Program-made: the position numbers and the translations under genes | In this document: one piece after another, positions 13,166 to 23,421 of the stretch | Numbering within the stretch: the first letter of the stretch is position 1 | How the letters are laid out: the number at the start of each line of letters is the position of its first letter | NCBI GenBank assembly: GCA_019426215.1 | Contig: CM033393.1 | Location: 13,302,046-13,366,045, forward strand | Reading direction: 5' to 3' | Origin: Buddleja alternifolia | Lineage: Eukaryota > Streptophyta > Magnoliopsida > Lamiales > Scrophulariaceae | Length of the DNA: 64,000 bases | The notes under the pieces: generated by a model | Told to the model about the DNA's origin: nothing | The model's database searches: none | Seen by the model: only the letters and a program-made list of their open reading frames with translations

Positions 13166-13455
13166 ATAATGTTACCATGTCGGAATAACACGAAATTCAC
13201 ACGGTCATAGCGAAACGGCATTCTGAACAAAACGCAAGATCCACCTTGCGCTCTCGTGATTTTAGCCATCCGAGATCGTTTAAGGCCTCAAATACGCGTT
13301 TTATTACATAAATACGTATTTTTGTAATAAAACACGTATTTGAGGCCTTAAACGATCTTGGATAGCTAAAATCACGAGAGCGCAAGACAAAGTCTTGCGT
13401 TTTGTTCAGAATGCCGTTTCTCTATGACCTTGTGAATTTCGTGTCATTCCAACAC
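13166..13455. repeat. Large inverted repeat (foldback) inside the CACTA element
   Basis: The left arm (about 13166-13305) and right arm (about 13325-13455) are reverse complements with few mismatches. Paired words include 'ctctcgtgattttagc', 'gaggcctcaaatacg'-type blocks and 'cggcattctgaacaaaacgc'. The loop is only about 20 bases ('cataaatacgtatttttg'). Transcripts would fold into a near-perfect hairpin of more than 100 base pairs. Confidence 0.85.
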
Positions 13456-13489
13456 CGCAAAATTTCAACCGAGAAATATTTTCATAAAT

Positions 13490-13830
13490 ACACAAATATA
13501 CGTACACCCACACATACACAAATATACATACACCCATCAACATATACACAAATATACATACACCCATCCACATATATACATACACAAATATACACACACC
13601 CACACATACACAAATACACCCATTAACATATACACATATATGCATACACCCATGAACATATACACAAATATACATACACCCATCCACATATATACATACA
13701 CAAATATTCATACACAAATATACATACACATACACCCACATACACCCACATATACACAAATATAAATACACCCACACATACACAAATATACATACACCCA
13801 CACATATATGCATACACCCACATATACATA
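13490..13830. repeat. Minisatellite of TACACCCA/CACAAATATACA units
   Basis: The tract is built from units such as 'acacaaatatacatacaccc', with variable combinations of 'cacccatccacatatataca'. A (GT)n run follows at about 13849-13865. It is low-complexity and has no coding value. Confidence 0.9.
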
Positions 13831-13899
13831 CATCTATATATACTCTATGTGTGTGTGTGTGTGTATATATTTATCTAAAAAAAAATACCAAAACTAAAT

Positions 13900-14060
13900 G
13901 GAAGGCGGCGGCGGCGGCGGCGGCGGCGGAGGTGGCGGCGTCGGCGGCGGCGGCAGAGGCGGAGGTGGGCGTCGGCGGTGGTGGTGGTGGTGAGAGAGTT
14001 GAGAGACAGAGAGAGAGAGAGAGTGAGAGAGTGAGAGTGAGAGTGAGAGAGAGGGGGGGC
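13900..14060. repeat. CGG-rich and GA-rich low-complexity block
   Basis: A GGC/CGG trinucleotide run (about 13904-13990) passes into a GA run (about 13990-14060). It is the most GC-rich patch of the CACTA element. I see no gene in it. Confidence 0.9.
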
Positions 14061-14092
14061 CGATTTGAAATAAACCCGCCCAAATTTTGAAC

Positions 14093-14410
14093 TTTTGGCA
14101 GCGGTTCGGGCAGAACCGCTGCCACAAAGTTCAAAAAAATTTTTTTTTTTTTTTTGACAACTTTTGGCAGCGGTTCTGCCCGAACCGCTGCCAAAAAGTT
14201 CACTTTTGGCAGCGGTTCCGCCGAACCGCTGCCACAAAGTTCACTTTTGGCAGCGGTTCCGCCGAACCGCTGCCACAAAGTGAACTTTGTGGCAGCGGTT
14301 CTGCCCGAACCGCTGCCAAAAGTGCACTTGTGGCAGCGGTTCCGCCCGAACCGCTGCCAAAAATGAACTTTGTGGCAGCGGTTCGGCTGAACCGCTGCCA
14401 AAAGTCCAAT
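14093..14410. repeat. CACTA subterminal palindrome array
   Basis: At least six back-to-back copies of a hairpin unit are present (GGCAGCGGTT, a 4-8 base loop, AACCGCTGCC), joined by 'acaaagttca' or 'aaaagt' linkers. Matching copies occur at the other end of the element (12895-13130). In CACTA elements subterminal repeats are transposase binding sites; that role is inferred here from position. Confidence 0.85.
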
Positions 14411-17400
14411 TTTTTTTTTTTTTTTTTTTTGACACCCCTATGACAGCGGTTCGGCTCGAACCGCTGTCATAGGTCCGAACCGAGTACCCCCTATTACAGC
14501 AGTTTTCAAAACCGCTGCCATAGGTGCGCTGTAATAGGACTTTTTTGTGGTAGTGAATGTAAGGAGAGCATGTATCTGGTCCTGGTCTTAATTGTCTCCT
14601 TTTTTGATAGACGAATTGCACTGCAACTGTCCCCCCCCCCCCCCCCCCCCGGTATAATCTTTTGTTGTCACATCTGGAGGCACTTGCTCAGAGATGTTGG
14701 AGGCGTCACCAGTGTATTATCTAGCAATTGACAACACAGCCCCCTCTTGATCATCCTGATGCGGTTGTGTAAACAGGTTAAAATTTGTCATTTGGGGGAT
14801 TGTTGTTTCCTTTGTTGAAACCTCTTCTGGTTGTTGCATTTTATGCAGTGTTATTTGTGTCATCAAGTTGAAGGTTGGCTGTGAATGTACTGGAGTACTT
14901 ATTCTCTTACACGGTGTAGATTGTTCGGGTTGGAGAGGCGGATCAGCTTAGGCGGCTGCATGTTGTTCAGGTGAGGAAGGTGCTACTGGTTAATATGTAC
15001 TTGTCACTGTTTTTGTTCTATACAGTTTTTCAACCTGATCGAACACCTTTTTTTCAATTACCCTGAACCGTTGATTTGATGGAAGTATGGAATCACATGC
15101 TTGAATATATCCATTGTACTTAATAAGATTATCCATCAGGTCTACTGCAGCCCTTTCCAAATTGAAAATCATCCCCTGCGTATACAGTAGCTTACAAACC
15201 ATTATACAGTAAATGGAAGTACATTTATATAGTATGTAATTGTACAGTATACAGTTAAAATAAATTTACTTATTACATAAATATGCATACCTCTTCAAAC
15301 GTATTCCAGTCCTTGATGGATACATCTGTTTATGTTGGAGCTTCTAAAGAGGTAGTGGGTTGTTTTGGAGCTTCAATATGTTGAGCAACATGTTTCCCTT
15401 TTTCAGCCTTCAATTCCCACTGCCCCTTTGATATGATCCCCTGCCCAAAAACTCCTTGTTAAATCTCTACGTTACTCTTTTCCCGTAGCGCAAAGTCTGT
15501 CCAAGTGAGCCAAGTGGGGATTGATCTTTGGACTGTCATCTAACCCTTGTAGTTGACTCTGTCAACATACAATATCTGAATTTGGAGGGGAAAAAAATTG
15601 AGATCATACAATTATACAGTAACATGTAAACCATTATTCAATATCTTATAAACCATTATAATAGATAATATACCATTATACAATGCTAGTTCATATAACA
15701 CATTATACAGTTAAACTACAGTGTTAGTTCATATAACACATTATACACATTATTGGAACACAATCAACATCAGGAGAGGTACTGTAAACTTACAATCAGA
15801 AATAGAAGAGGTCCCGTATACATGCGAGTTGCCGGATCTGCTTGCCAAACTTTTTTTGTGTCTCCCAAACTATTTAGAACAAGTCCGGCCCAATTGTAAC
15901 TTGACAACTCATCAAGAGACCCCTTGAAATTCAGTATCTTCTTGTTGACAAATGGTGTACCAGGAGTCTCTATCATGCAATTATACATAATCTTCATAAA
16001 ATTCAGCTTGAATCGATCTGTGAGCTGTTTATCAAATTGAATTGTGTTCATCACCATTGATGCCGAAACTTTAAACTTTTTGGACTTATCAAGCCCAAAT
16101 TGGTCAGTAAATGTGTCCGCCCTCTCTGGATTTCTTACCGTGAGGTCTATATGTCGATCCCCGTGTGGAAATCCCAAAACCTCTGCCACATCATACTCTG
16201 TAATATTGATCTTTCCCTCGGGCAGAGAAAGTCTGAAGTTTGCTGGATTTAAAGATTTTACAACTTTATAACCGAGCCTGTGAGGCAGCTCTTTAATCTT
16301 GAAATCCAAAAAGGACCCGAAATCAGATTGTCTTACCCATTCCCGTTGTGGTTCGGTCAGTTTTGAAAGAGCATCCACCAAGATCTTCAATGAGACTCTT
16401 ATTCGTGTATACTCAACCACCTTCTTTTTCCCCTGTGGTTGATGTTTGGATACAGTCCGTGTTTTCTGTTTTTTAGATTGTGTTTTTGCAGGCTGTTGTT
16501 TCGCATGTCTTTTTCGAGGAGGGGGTTGTTGTTTTGATTCGGTCTCTTCATCGCGATCAAACAATTCTTCGGCTGATTGTACATAATCATCATCAGAACT
16601 AGGTTTTTCGACACTAAGAGGCTCAACAACGTTGGCAGGCACAAGCTGTAACCTATCATCTGAATCGGTTAAGGATGAATCTCCTTCAGTAACTGGATTA
16701 TACAGTAGATAAATACATTATACACTGTGAATTATTACAGTTATCATTAACATCCAATATATTATACAACAAATATTAGTGTATTATACACTCAAAAATT
16801 AAGTATAATGTATATTATAAATCACAAATTCATATTATGACCATCAATCCCCTATTTGTATTCAATATACATTATCTCACAAATAAAAATTCACTATAAT
16901 TAGTGATTTTAAATAAGTATACAGTAGCGTATAAACCATTATACACTACATACAACGATGATATACATTGTGTGATTAATGAGATATAATTAGTGAGTTC
17001 ACTCCATTATACAGAATTTATACACAACTATATAGAATGGTATAACAAATTATACATTAGATTATACCCAAATATACACTGTGCATACACAATACAGTTA
17101 AGATGATGTAAACTATTATACAGAATCTTATTCATTATTATACAGTATAATACAAACCATTATACAGCGCATTTTTATATATTATACAGTTAGAATGAAC
17201 AAAATAATGTAATAATATATAGCATATATTACTCAAATATACATATAAACTAAACAAAATCACATTATTTAGACAGCAAATCAACAACAACACTTTTTGT
17301 AACTCAAAAAACAATTATTTATACAGTATTTGTTCGAAGAACAACAGAAATTGAATGTATAATTGATTACCATTCTTCCTGGGAGCGTTCTTCGACCTCA

Positions 17401-17639
17401 TATTTCATAAAAAAATATCGGATGTAATGCTTCTGAAATTCTAGGGGTTTTTTTTGCGATGAGAATCGTCTGATTTTTAGTGCGTATTTGTGGTGTTAAT
17501 CGATGGAGTTAAAGGTTTAATAGGATTCTATAAATTGTTTGAGTCAATTTTGGTAACAAATCAAGAGATTGTATGTGAGATTTTCGCAATTTCAAATGGA
17601 GATATTTTAGGGAAGATTTTTATGCCCCTTTTTTTTGGG

Positions 17640-17822
17640 GGGGGGGGGGGGGATGATGCTGTATACTGAAATAATCTGACAGTTATACCCCTTGAACCAA
17701 TTAGAACCCATTTTCCCGCCTGTTTCTGGGTTATTTTTGGACTGTTGGATTTAATTGATCCAATGGTGTATAATGGGTCTTATATCTTATCTAATATAGG
17801 GTATATATTAGATCTTGACCCT
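17640..17822 (-). repeat. MULE right terminal inverted repeat
   Basis: This is the right arm, the reverse complement of the left arm at 980-1180 with many mismatches. It ends GATCTTGACCCT at 17822, directly before the 9-bp target duplication. A G run at about 17637-17652 lies at its inner edge. Confidence 0.72.
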
Positions 17823-17825
17823 TAA

Positions 17826-18331
17826 TATATATTAGGGGTAATTACATTAACCCATCAAAACTTTTTGGGTTTTGTATTTTTGTAAACTAACATTTTGTTT
17901 TTGTTTTTTGCACTTCTTTATTTGAACTACACTGGTTTTTACAAAATTTTATATTTTAGCATTTTCTGGCATAATGGGCGGAATGTTTCGCTAGGATTCC
18001 ATCACATGCGACCCTTTTAGGATATATATATATATATGACATTTTATCAATTGAAATAATATTTTCTTGTGGTTTAACTATTTTGAATTGTATTATTCAA
18101 AATATCATTTTCAACTTGAAAGAGTGAAAATAGTGTATCAAAAAGGCTATTAAATGTCATTTTCACCCTTAAAAGGTTCCATGCATTGTATATAATGAAA
18201 TTCCGGCGAATATTCCGCTGAAAAATGCTAAAAAGTAAGTATAAAATTTTGTGAAAACCTATGTACTTTAGATAAGAAAGTGTAAAAAATAAACGAATTT
18301 AGATAAAATAGTGTAGTTCAGACAAAGAAGC

Positions 18332-18366
<35 letters not shown>

Positions 18367-18427
18367 TTTACAAAAGTGCAAAATCCAAAAAATTTGGATG
18401 GACTAATGTCATTAACCATATATATTA
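17826..18427. mobile_element. Foldback MITE with 9-bp target duplication
   Basis: The element is 17835-18418. It starts GGGGTAATTACATTAACCC and ends with an imperfect reverse complement (GGACTAATGTCATTAACCA), flanked by TATATATTA on both sides (17826-17834 and 18419-18427). The arms are long and pair through most of the element, for example 'aactacactggtttttac' on the left against 'aaatagtgtagttc' on the right. The right arm holds an (AT)n run at 18336-18363. Its target duplication overlaps that of the neighbouring MULE. Confidence 0.75.
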
Positions 18428-19524
18428 TACTGTCAAATATTCTTTCGAAATTTAATACATTTATGGAAGAATACATACTCTTAATAAATATGTCTTTTAG
18501 GAAATAAATTTTTTAAAGTTTGAGTTCTATGCTCAATAGATTAAAAAATTTAACTTAAAGAAAAAACATCTTAGAAAAATATCATAAACCAAAAGTCATT
18601 ATCTTACTTTTCTTTACATTAGTTTTCTACTCATAAATAATCTATAAATCATATTCTTCTAAAACAAGAATTAGAATTAAGATCGTTGTACTTAATTGAA
18701 GGCCTATTTGGTTTAACCAATTTTTCTAGAGATATTAAAAGTAAATTTATAAGGCATCAAATTAGATTGACCAATTTATATGGAACTATATTTGATTTTC
18801 CATTAAAAATTCATTTTGGTTCATGTGAATCAAACTGAAAATGTAAAAGGGACGGAAACAAAATAGTTATTAGTGGTTCACTAGTTTTTGACTCATGCAA
18901 CTGCGATTAAGTGAAATTTGAAGTTTTATTTTATATATGTCTTACATAACTTTTTAACTATTGAATTATCAAAAAAAAATGGATATAAATACTATCAAAA
19001 TTATTCGTTCTTAGTCATTGTTTAACATAATGGAACAAATAATTTTAAAGTGACCAAATTAAAATATTAGATACTAAAATGATCAAAATTAATAAACACT
19101 ATATATAAAAATATTCATTCTATTGAAAATTAATATTAAAGATAAAATAGTTTGTGTTGCATGGTATAATTTTTAGTAATTAGTCAGTTATTAAATAAAT
19201 GTAATCCATAAAGCGAAATGTACTAACAATTAATTAAGCATGAACTTTGAGGTGCAATTTTTCAAATGATCTATAACATTATATGTATTTTATCATGCAA
19301 GCATACTAAAAACTAACAAAATTTCAACATTAAAGTTCATACTGGAACAATCTATAACATGATAATATAATATAACCATTAAGGGATATTGTAGAATTGA
19401 AGATCATGAAGAGTTAATGGATATCTAATTAAATAAAGATGGATACTGAATTAATTTCCAAAAATGATGAATGAGTAAGAAATGAAAATAAAACGATGCA
19501 TGCTTTATTGACATATTATAATAA
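18428..19524. other. AT-rich intergenic DNA, no gene seen
   Basis: I find no open frame of note, no protein-like reading and no clear repeat boundary here. It is very AT-rich with short A and T runs. Confidence 0.7.
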
Positions 19525-20313
19525 TACATAGGGAGTTGTTAAAGGCACTCCAACTTTTGTTATTGACACTCCAATTTTTGTTTCATTTTGCCAAAAGGAC
19601 AAAATTGCCCTTCATTGTTTAGGAGAAAATTATTAAAAACAATTTCTTTTACAAATATTAGATTTATTTAGTATCAACATATTAAAATCAATTTTATGTA
19701 GAAACATGAATTGAGATAATTTAAAGAATGTTATTGGCATTTACATATTATCTCAAACTTCATATTGCAATGCTTAGATAAATTTATTGAAAAATAATAA
19801 AAAAATCTACTTTATATGTGTTTTATTACCTCACAAAACAGAAATGTTTGGTTCTCGGTTGCTTTGAAATAATTTAAGATATTAGTTTTTCTAAAAAATT
19901 AGTTGATTTTATATTTTCTACCATTTGTAATATTATTTTGTGTTTATACGTGATTTGTAGTGTCTTCAATTGAAATAAATGACAATGAATAAAAATATTT
20001 CTGATTTTTTAAGGTAATAAAGTACATATAAAAATAAATTTTTTATTATATTTCGATAAAGTTATCTAAATATTATAGGATGAAGTTTGATGTCAAAATG
20101 TAAATGCCAATACCATTCATATCTTCACTCATGTTTCTATATAGAATTGATTTTAATATGTTTAAACTAAATACACTTAATATGAGTAGAAGAAATTATC
20201 TTTAATAATTTTCTCCTAAACAATGAAGGGCTCTTTTGTCCTTTTGACAAAATAAAATAAAAATTGGAGTGCCAATAACAATAGTTGGAGTACCTTTAAC
20301 AACTCCCTACATA
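19525..20313. mobile_element. Long-arm foldback element (MITE), 777 bp
   Basis: The element 19531-20307 starts GGGAGTTGTTAAAGG and ends CCTTTAACAACTCCC. Arms of about 330-370 bases are reverse complements over nearly their whole length, including the blocks 'aggagaaaattattaaa', 'aacatattaaaatcaatt' and 'tattggcatttacat'. Both sides carry TACATA (19525-19530 and 20308-20313). There is no coding content. The superfamily is uncertain because the duplication is shorter than 9 bp. Confidence 0.82.
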
Positions 20314-20800
20314 CATATTATAATATGTAGTGTGAACACACGGCTAAAAATATGGTATTATATAAAAAGATGCTACGTACCATTGTTCTTATACCACAGT
20401 TTTCTCATATCCCATTGATTTAGAAAGTGTTGTTATATTAAATCCATGAAAATCATTTAATTTCAATAACTTCTTGTCAAATTAAGGACAGTGAAAAAAA
20501 ATGTGGCACATACACGGTGGTACCTAGGTATTGCTCTACTATAAATATTTTTGAACTATATTATATATTTACCAAACTTAGCAATTTCAATTGTTAAGCA
20601 ATGGTAAGTTATCTTTTATATGCTTTTTATAATAATACTCAACTTTATCAATTGATGTAATATTCATTGCATTAATTAAAATTTAAAATGTAAACAATGA
20701 CGTGAACCATTTATATGCATTTTTGTATTGTAAATTTGCCGCTTCTAGGTTCAAAAATATTAAGCTTTCGTTCAACTTCTCAATTCAAAGATACTTTGCT
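20314..20800. other. AT-rich intergenic DNA, no gene seen
   Basis: I see no coding signal. A poly(TA)-like patch lies near 20555 and otherwise nothing recognisable. Confidence 0.6.
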
Positions 20801-20974
20801 AGTAGCAAAAAAGTATATGTTACCCCATCTTTTCGTAACAAAGTTTTGTGAGTGTTGTATTTGAGGCGCTAAGTTCGTAAAAAATATGTAGCAAAAACGT
20901 TTTTGTTACAAACTTTCAAATTTTGCTACGACATTTATGCTATATATAGTAAAGAGCTATTTTTCTGTAGTGTT
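20801..20974. mobile_element. Possible right end of a CACTA-type MITE (remnant)
   Basis: The segment ends TTTTTCTGTAGTG, which is the inverted form of a CACTACAGAAAAA terminus. Its interior has repeated 'gtaac/gttac' and 'tagcaaaa' words as in other CACTA MITEs. No matching left terminus is visible upstream, so it is probably truncated. Confidence 0.45.
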
Positions 20975-22524
20975 AAACCTTACCTAGCCCACCACGAATA
21001 TAGATGCAATTGGGTCGAAAATACAAAATCCTACTTAATTTCTACATTTCAATTTACAAGAGTAATTTAAACTACATATTTGTAGGTGAATTTTGGCCCA
21101 TGAAAAGAAGAACATTAAACAAATAGTACAAGTGGCCTAAAGGAAGAAAAGGAAAAAAGACTAGAAATACACCTTTGAGTACAGACGAAGCAAAGCCTGC
21201 TTGAATCGTATTCATATAACCTCCAAGAAAGAGAACTAAATTAAATGAGGATATAAACGTGCCTGTTCCCTAGCCAATCTGATGGAGCATCTCTTGTCAT
21301 CATAAAGAAATTGAAAAAGAAAATGATGAAGCATCCCCATTTCTTTCTTTTCTTATAAGGAAAATAAAAGGAGAAAAGAAAAAATAGCTGATGTGGCTAA
21401 ATAACAATTAGGAATATATGAGTAAATGGAATTGAGTTGCAAATAAGTTGGAATCAATTTATAATAATAACAATTAATAATTAAATTATTTATTCAGGCC
21501 CAACACCAAAAAAGGCTTAGCCCATTAGCCCACCAAGTACATTATAAATACAAGTCAATTCGTGCTAATGAAGGCATCTATTCACTTTTACAAAAATCAC
21601 AATTAATAAGAGGAGAGAGAAGCTTTGGTTTGTCGCGAGTCAGATCGGATCTACATTCCATATTAATTTCCCGAAATTGCTTCTCCCGAGGTTCCCAACT
21701 TTAACCTCGACGCTATTTTGTTCTTGCATCAATGGGCTCGTGTATTTAAAACTAATTAGTTGAGACCTCGACCGAATCATTTTAATTCGATCGGTTCCAT
21801 CAAATGCCGTCAATGCCAATTGAATTGGGAGCGTTTAAAAAAAGATAAAAAGAAATGAATCAATGTAATCTATGGAGTACAAATAAATATCATAAACTGA
21901 GAAATAAATAACTACAAGTATGTGTATATATATATATATATTGAGTTACTATAATTTGAGATTCAAATGTTTTATAAATATATATCAAACTTTTGGTTTT
22001 GAGATATCGAAGTCTGCTTTAATTGTTTATCTATATGTAGAATTGATGCTTACATGCATTTTATGATCACTTCAAATCTCTTACTTAATTTTATTTCATT
22101 TATCACACATTTAAATTTAGGCTATGTGCATATTTAAGGGGAAATGTGATATACTTGTCATATTTAAATAAATGTGTGATATGAATAAACTGCATTTATA
22201 TTATAGATAACATATTTCAAATGTATAAACAATATAATTGTCTTAGATATACACTATTGCACAAACAAATGTATTTATCACAAAAAGAATTATACGAAGG
22301 AATTTAATGTAAATAAAATATACAATCTTTAATTAAGTTCAGTGGTAAGGACGAATTTATTCTATAATGGACCGCCAGAAATCCCACTATTCAAGTTTGA
22401 TTTGTTAAAACGAACTTTGTCAATCAAATACATAAAAAAATATTAATCAAAAGAGAATCATACTACTCTACGGCAACCTTTATAATATGATAAATGTAAT
22501 GCTGTATTGTTAGTGAATTTAAAG
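20975..22524. other. Intergenic DNA, unassigned
   Basis: No gene is supported. The part at about 21490-21830 is less AT-rich and looks promoter-like ('cattataaatac' at 21541, then 'ggagagagaagc'). It could be an LTR or TRIM fragment, but I find no second copy in the window. A short (AT)n run lies near 21928. Confidence 0.5.
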
Positions 22525-22750
22525 GTATTTCTACCATCTTCTTCTATTTTTTTGGCTTTTTTATAAGTTTTACAAACAAACTCAACTTTATCTTTTCAGC
22601 TACTTTTATACCTATTTTTAAAATTCAATACTTCTTAAAAAACATATGTTTTTGCAAAAAGATTTTTAATCCCTATTGAATCAAATATAGTGAGACGAGT
22701 ACCGCCAATCCGTAATATACACACTAACATAAAGTGTCGAAATTTACAGT
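22525..22750 (+). repeat. Direct repeat, copy 1
   Basis: This roughly 220-base segment recurs at 23205-23421 with few differences. Shared blocks include 'acaaactcaactttatctt', 'aacatatgtttttgcaaaaa' and 'agtgagacgagtaccgcca'. The two copies are in the same orientation about 680 bases apart. Its nature is unknown. Confidence 0.85.
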
Positions 22751-23204
22751 AACCAAAAAAAAAAGTTAGTGAATTTAGCAGTTCTACTCACAACAAATAC
22801 TGGAGCAAAGTTTGCCCTTTTTTTCATTTATTTTGATATTAATGAACATCTGTTAAGCACATTCTCTTTATATGGAAAAAAAAATGGATTGAGTGAAATC
22901 ATTATTAAGTACGCCAATAAACGGAATTTAATGTCATTAAATTAAATGTTTCTTTAGTCAATGTTCATTAGAATATGTAATCCAATTTGATTACTACAGT
23001 TTCACCTAACACATACACTATGACATGAATCTTAAGGCCTGTTTGCAAAAATTGGAGAAAGAAAATACTTCTTAGTTTTTTTGTTGGATTTAAGCCGTTT
23101 TTTTATCGGATTTAAGTTATTTTTTGTTGTTTGGTTTCACTAGTTTTCTAAAAAAATAGCTGAAACATAAGCTGAAATCGAAAGCATTTCCTTAGGTACT
23201 TCTA
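22751..23204. other. Intergenic DNA with possible small MITE
   Basis: The stretch from 23037 ('aggcctgtttgcaaaa') is mirrored by 'gttttgcaaacaaactc' near 23237. This suggests a short hAT-like MITE whose right end lies in repeat copy 2. Otherwise there is no gene. Confidence 0.4.
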
Positions 23205-23421
23205 CCATCTTCTTCTATTTTTCTAGTTTTTTAACAAGTTTTGCAAACAAACTCAACTTTATCTTTTCAGCTACTTTTATACTTTTTTTTAAAATTCAAT
23301 ACTTCTTTAAAAACATATGTTTTTGCAAAAAGAATTTTAGTCCCTATTGAATCAAATATAGTGAGACGAGTACCGCCAATCCGTAATATACACACTAACA
23401 TAAAGTGTCGAAATTTACGTC
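23205..23421 (+). repeat. Direct repeat, copy 2
   Basis: This is the second copy of the 22525-22750 repeat. A short open frame can be read through it, but the same DNA in copy 1 is not open to the same extent, so no gene is called. Confidence 0.85.

Larger units (their letters stand above)
12842..14558. mobile_element. Non-autonomous CACTA element inserted in the ULP1 exon
   Basis: The element proper is 12845-14555. It starts CACTACTACAGAAA and ends TTTTTTGTGGTAGTG, which are inverted CACTA-type termini, and it is flanked by 3-bp repeats AAT. The subterminal regions consist of repeated palindromes built on GGCAGCGGTT...AACCGCTGCC. There is no transposase gene. The interior holds a 290-base foldback, a TACACCCA-type minisatellite, a CGG-rich block and a GA run. 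The long open frames visible here come from these repeats and are not genes. Confidence 0.9.
11337..17401 (-). pseudogene. ULP1-like (C48) cysteine protease gene of the MULE, broken
   Basis: A ten-exon model on the - strand uses GT-AG borders: 17371-17401, 15794-16692, 15291-15575, about 14690-15175, 14556-14620 continuing at 12762-12844, about 12425-12588, 12208-12327, 11989-12126, 11574-11774 and 11337-11492. The C-terminal half shows the SUMO-protease-like triad in order: His in SGHYYVV, Asp in EILDNS, Cys in EDCGVFVMRH. The N-terminal half is a Lys/Gln-rich basic region, then a globular part typical of plant transposon ULP1 proteins. Members of the family cleave SUMO or related tags; the role in MULEs is not settled. 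Breaks: several stops in 15291-15575 and 14690-15000, plus a CACTA element inside the 14.6/12.8-kb exon. Some middle exon ends are uncertain. Confidence 0.78.
971..17831. mobile_element. Mutator-like element (MULE) with FAR1/SWIM transposase and ULP1-like gene
   Basis: The element proper spans 980-17822 and is flanked by identical 9-bp direct repeats TAATATATA (971-979 and 17823-17831), the duplication size expected for MULEs. The termini are degenerate inverted repeats. The left arm contains 'ttaggtaagatataagac', and the right arm read in reverse complement contains 'ttagataagatataagac' at the matching place. Inside are a transposase gene on the + strand and a ULP1-like protease gene on the - strand, converging tail to tail near 11 kb. 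That arrangement is known from plant MULEs carrying ULP1 genes (Kaonashi-type). Removing the nested 6-kb LTR element and 1.7-kb CACTA element leaves about 9.2 kb of original MULE. Both genes carry stops, so the copy is not autonomous today. Confidence 0.85.

Noticed and set aside
13490..13830. CRISPR-like array of short repeats.
   Set aside because: Units vary in length and have no unique spacers; it is a minisatellite in a plant transposon.
13402..14621. Many long open frames on both strands inside the CACTA element.
   Set aside because: They translate minisatellite, CGG and palindrome repeats in several frames at once; the open length is a by-product of repeat composition.
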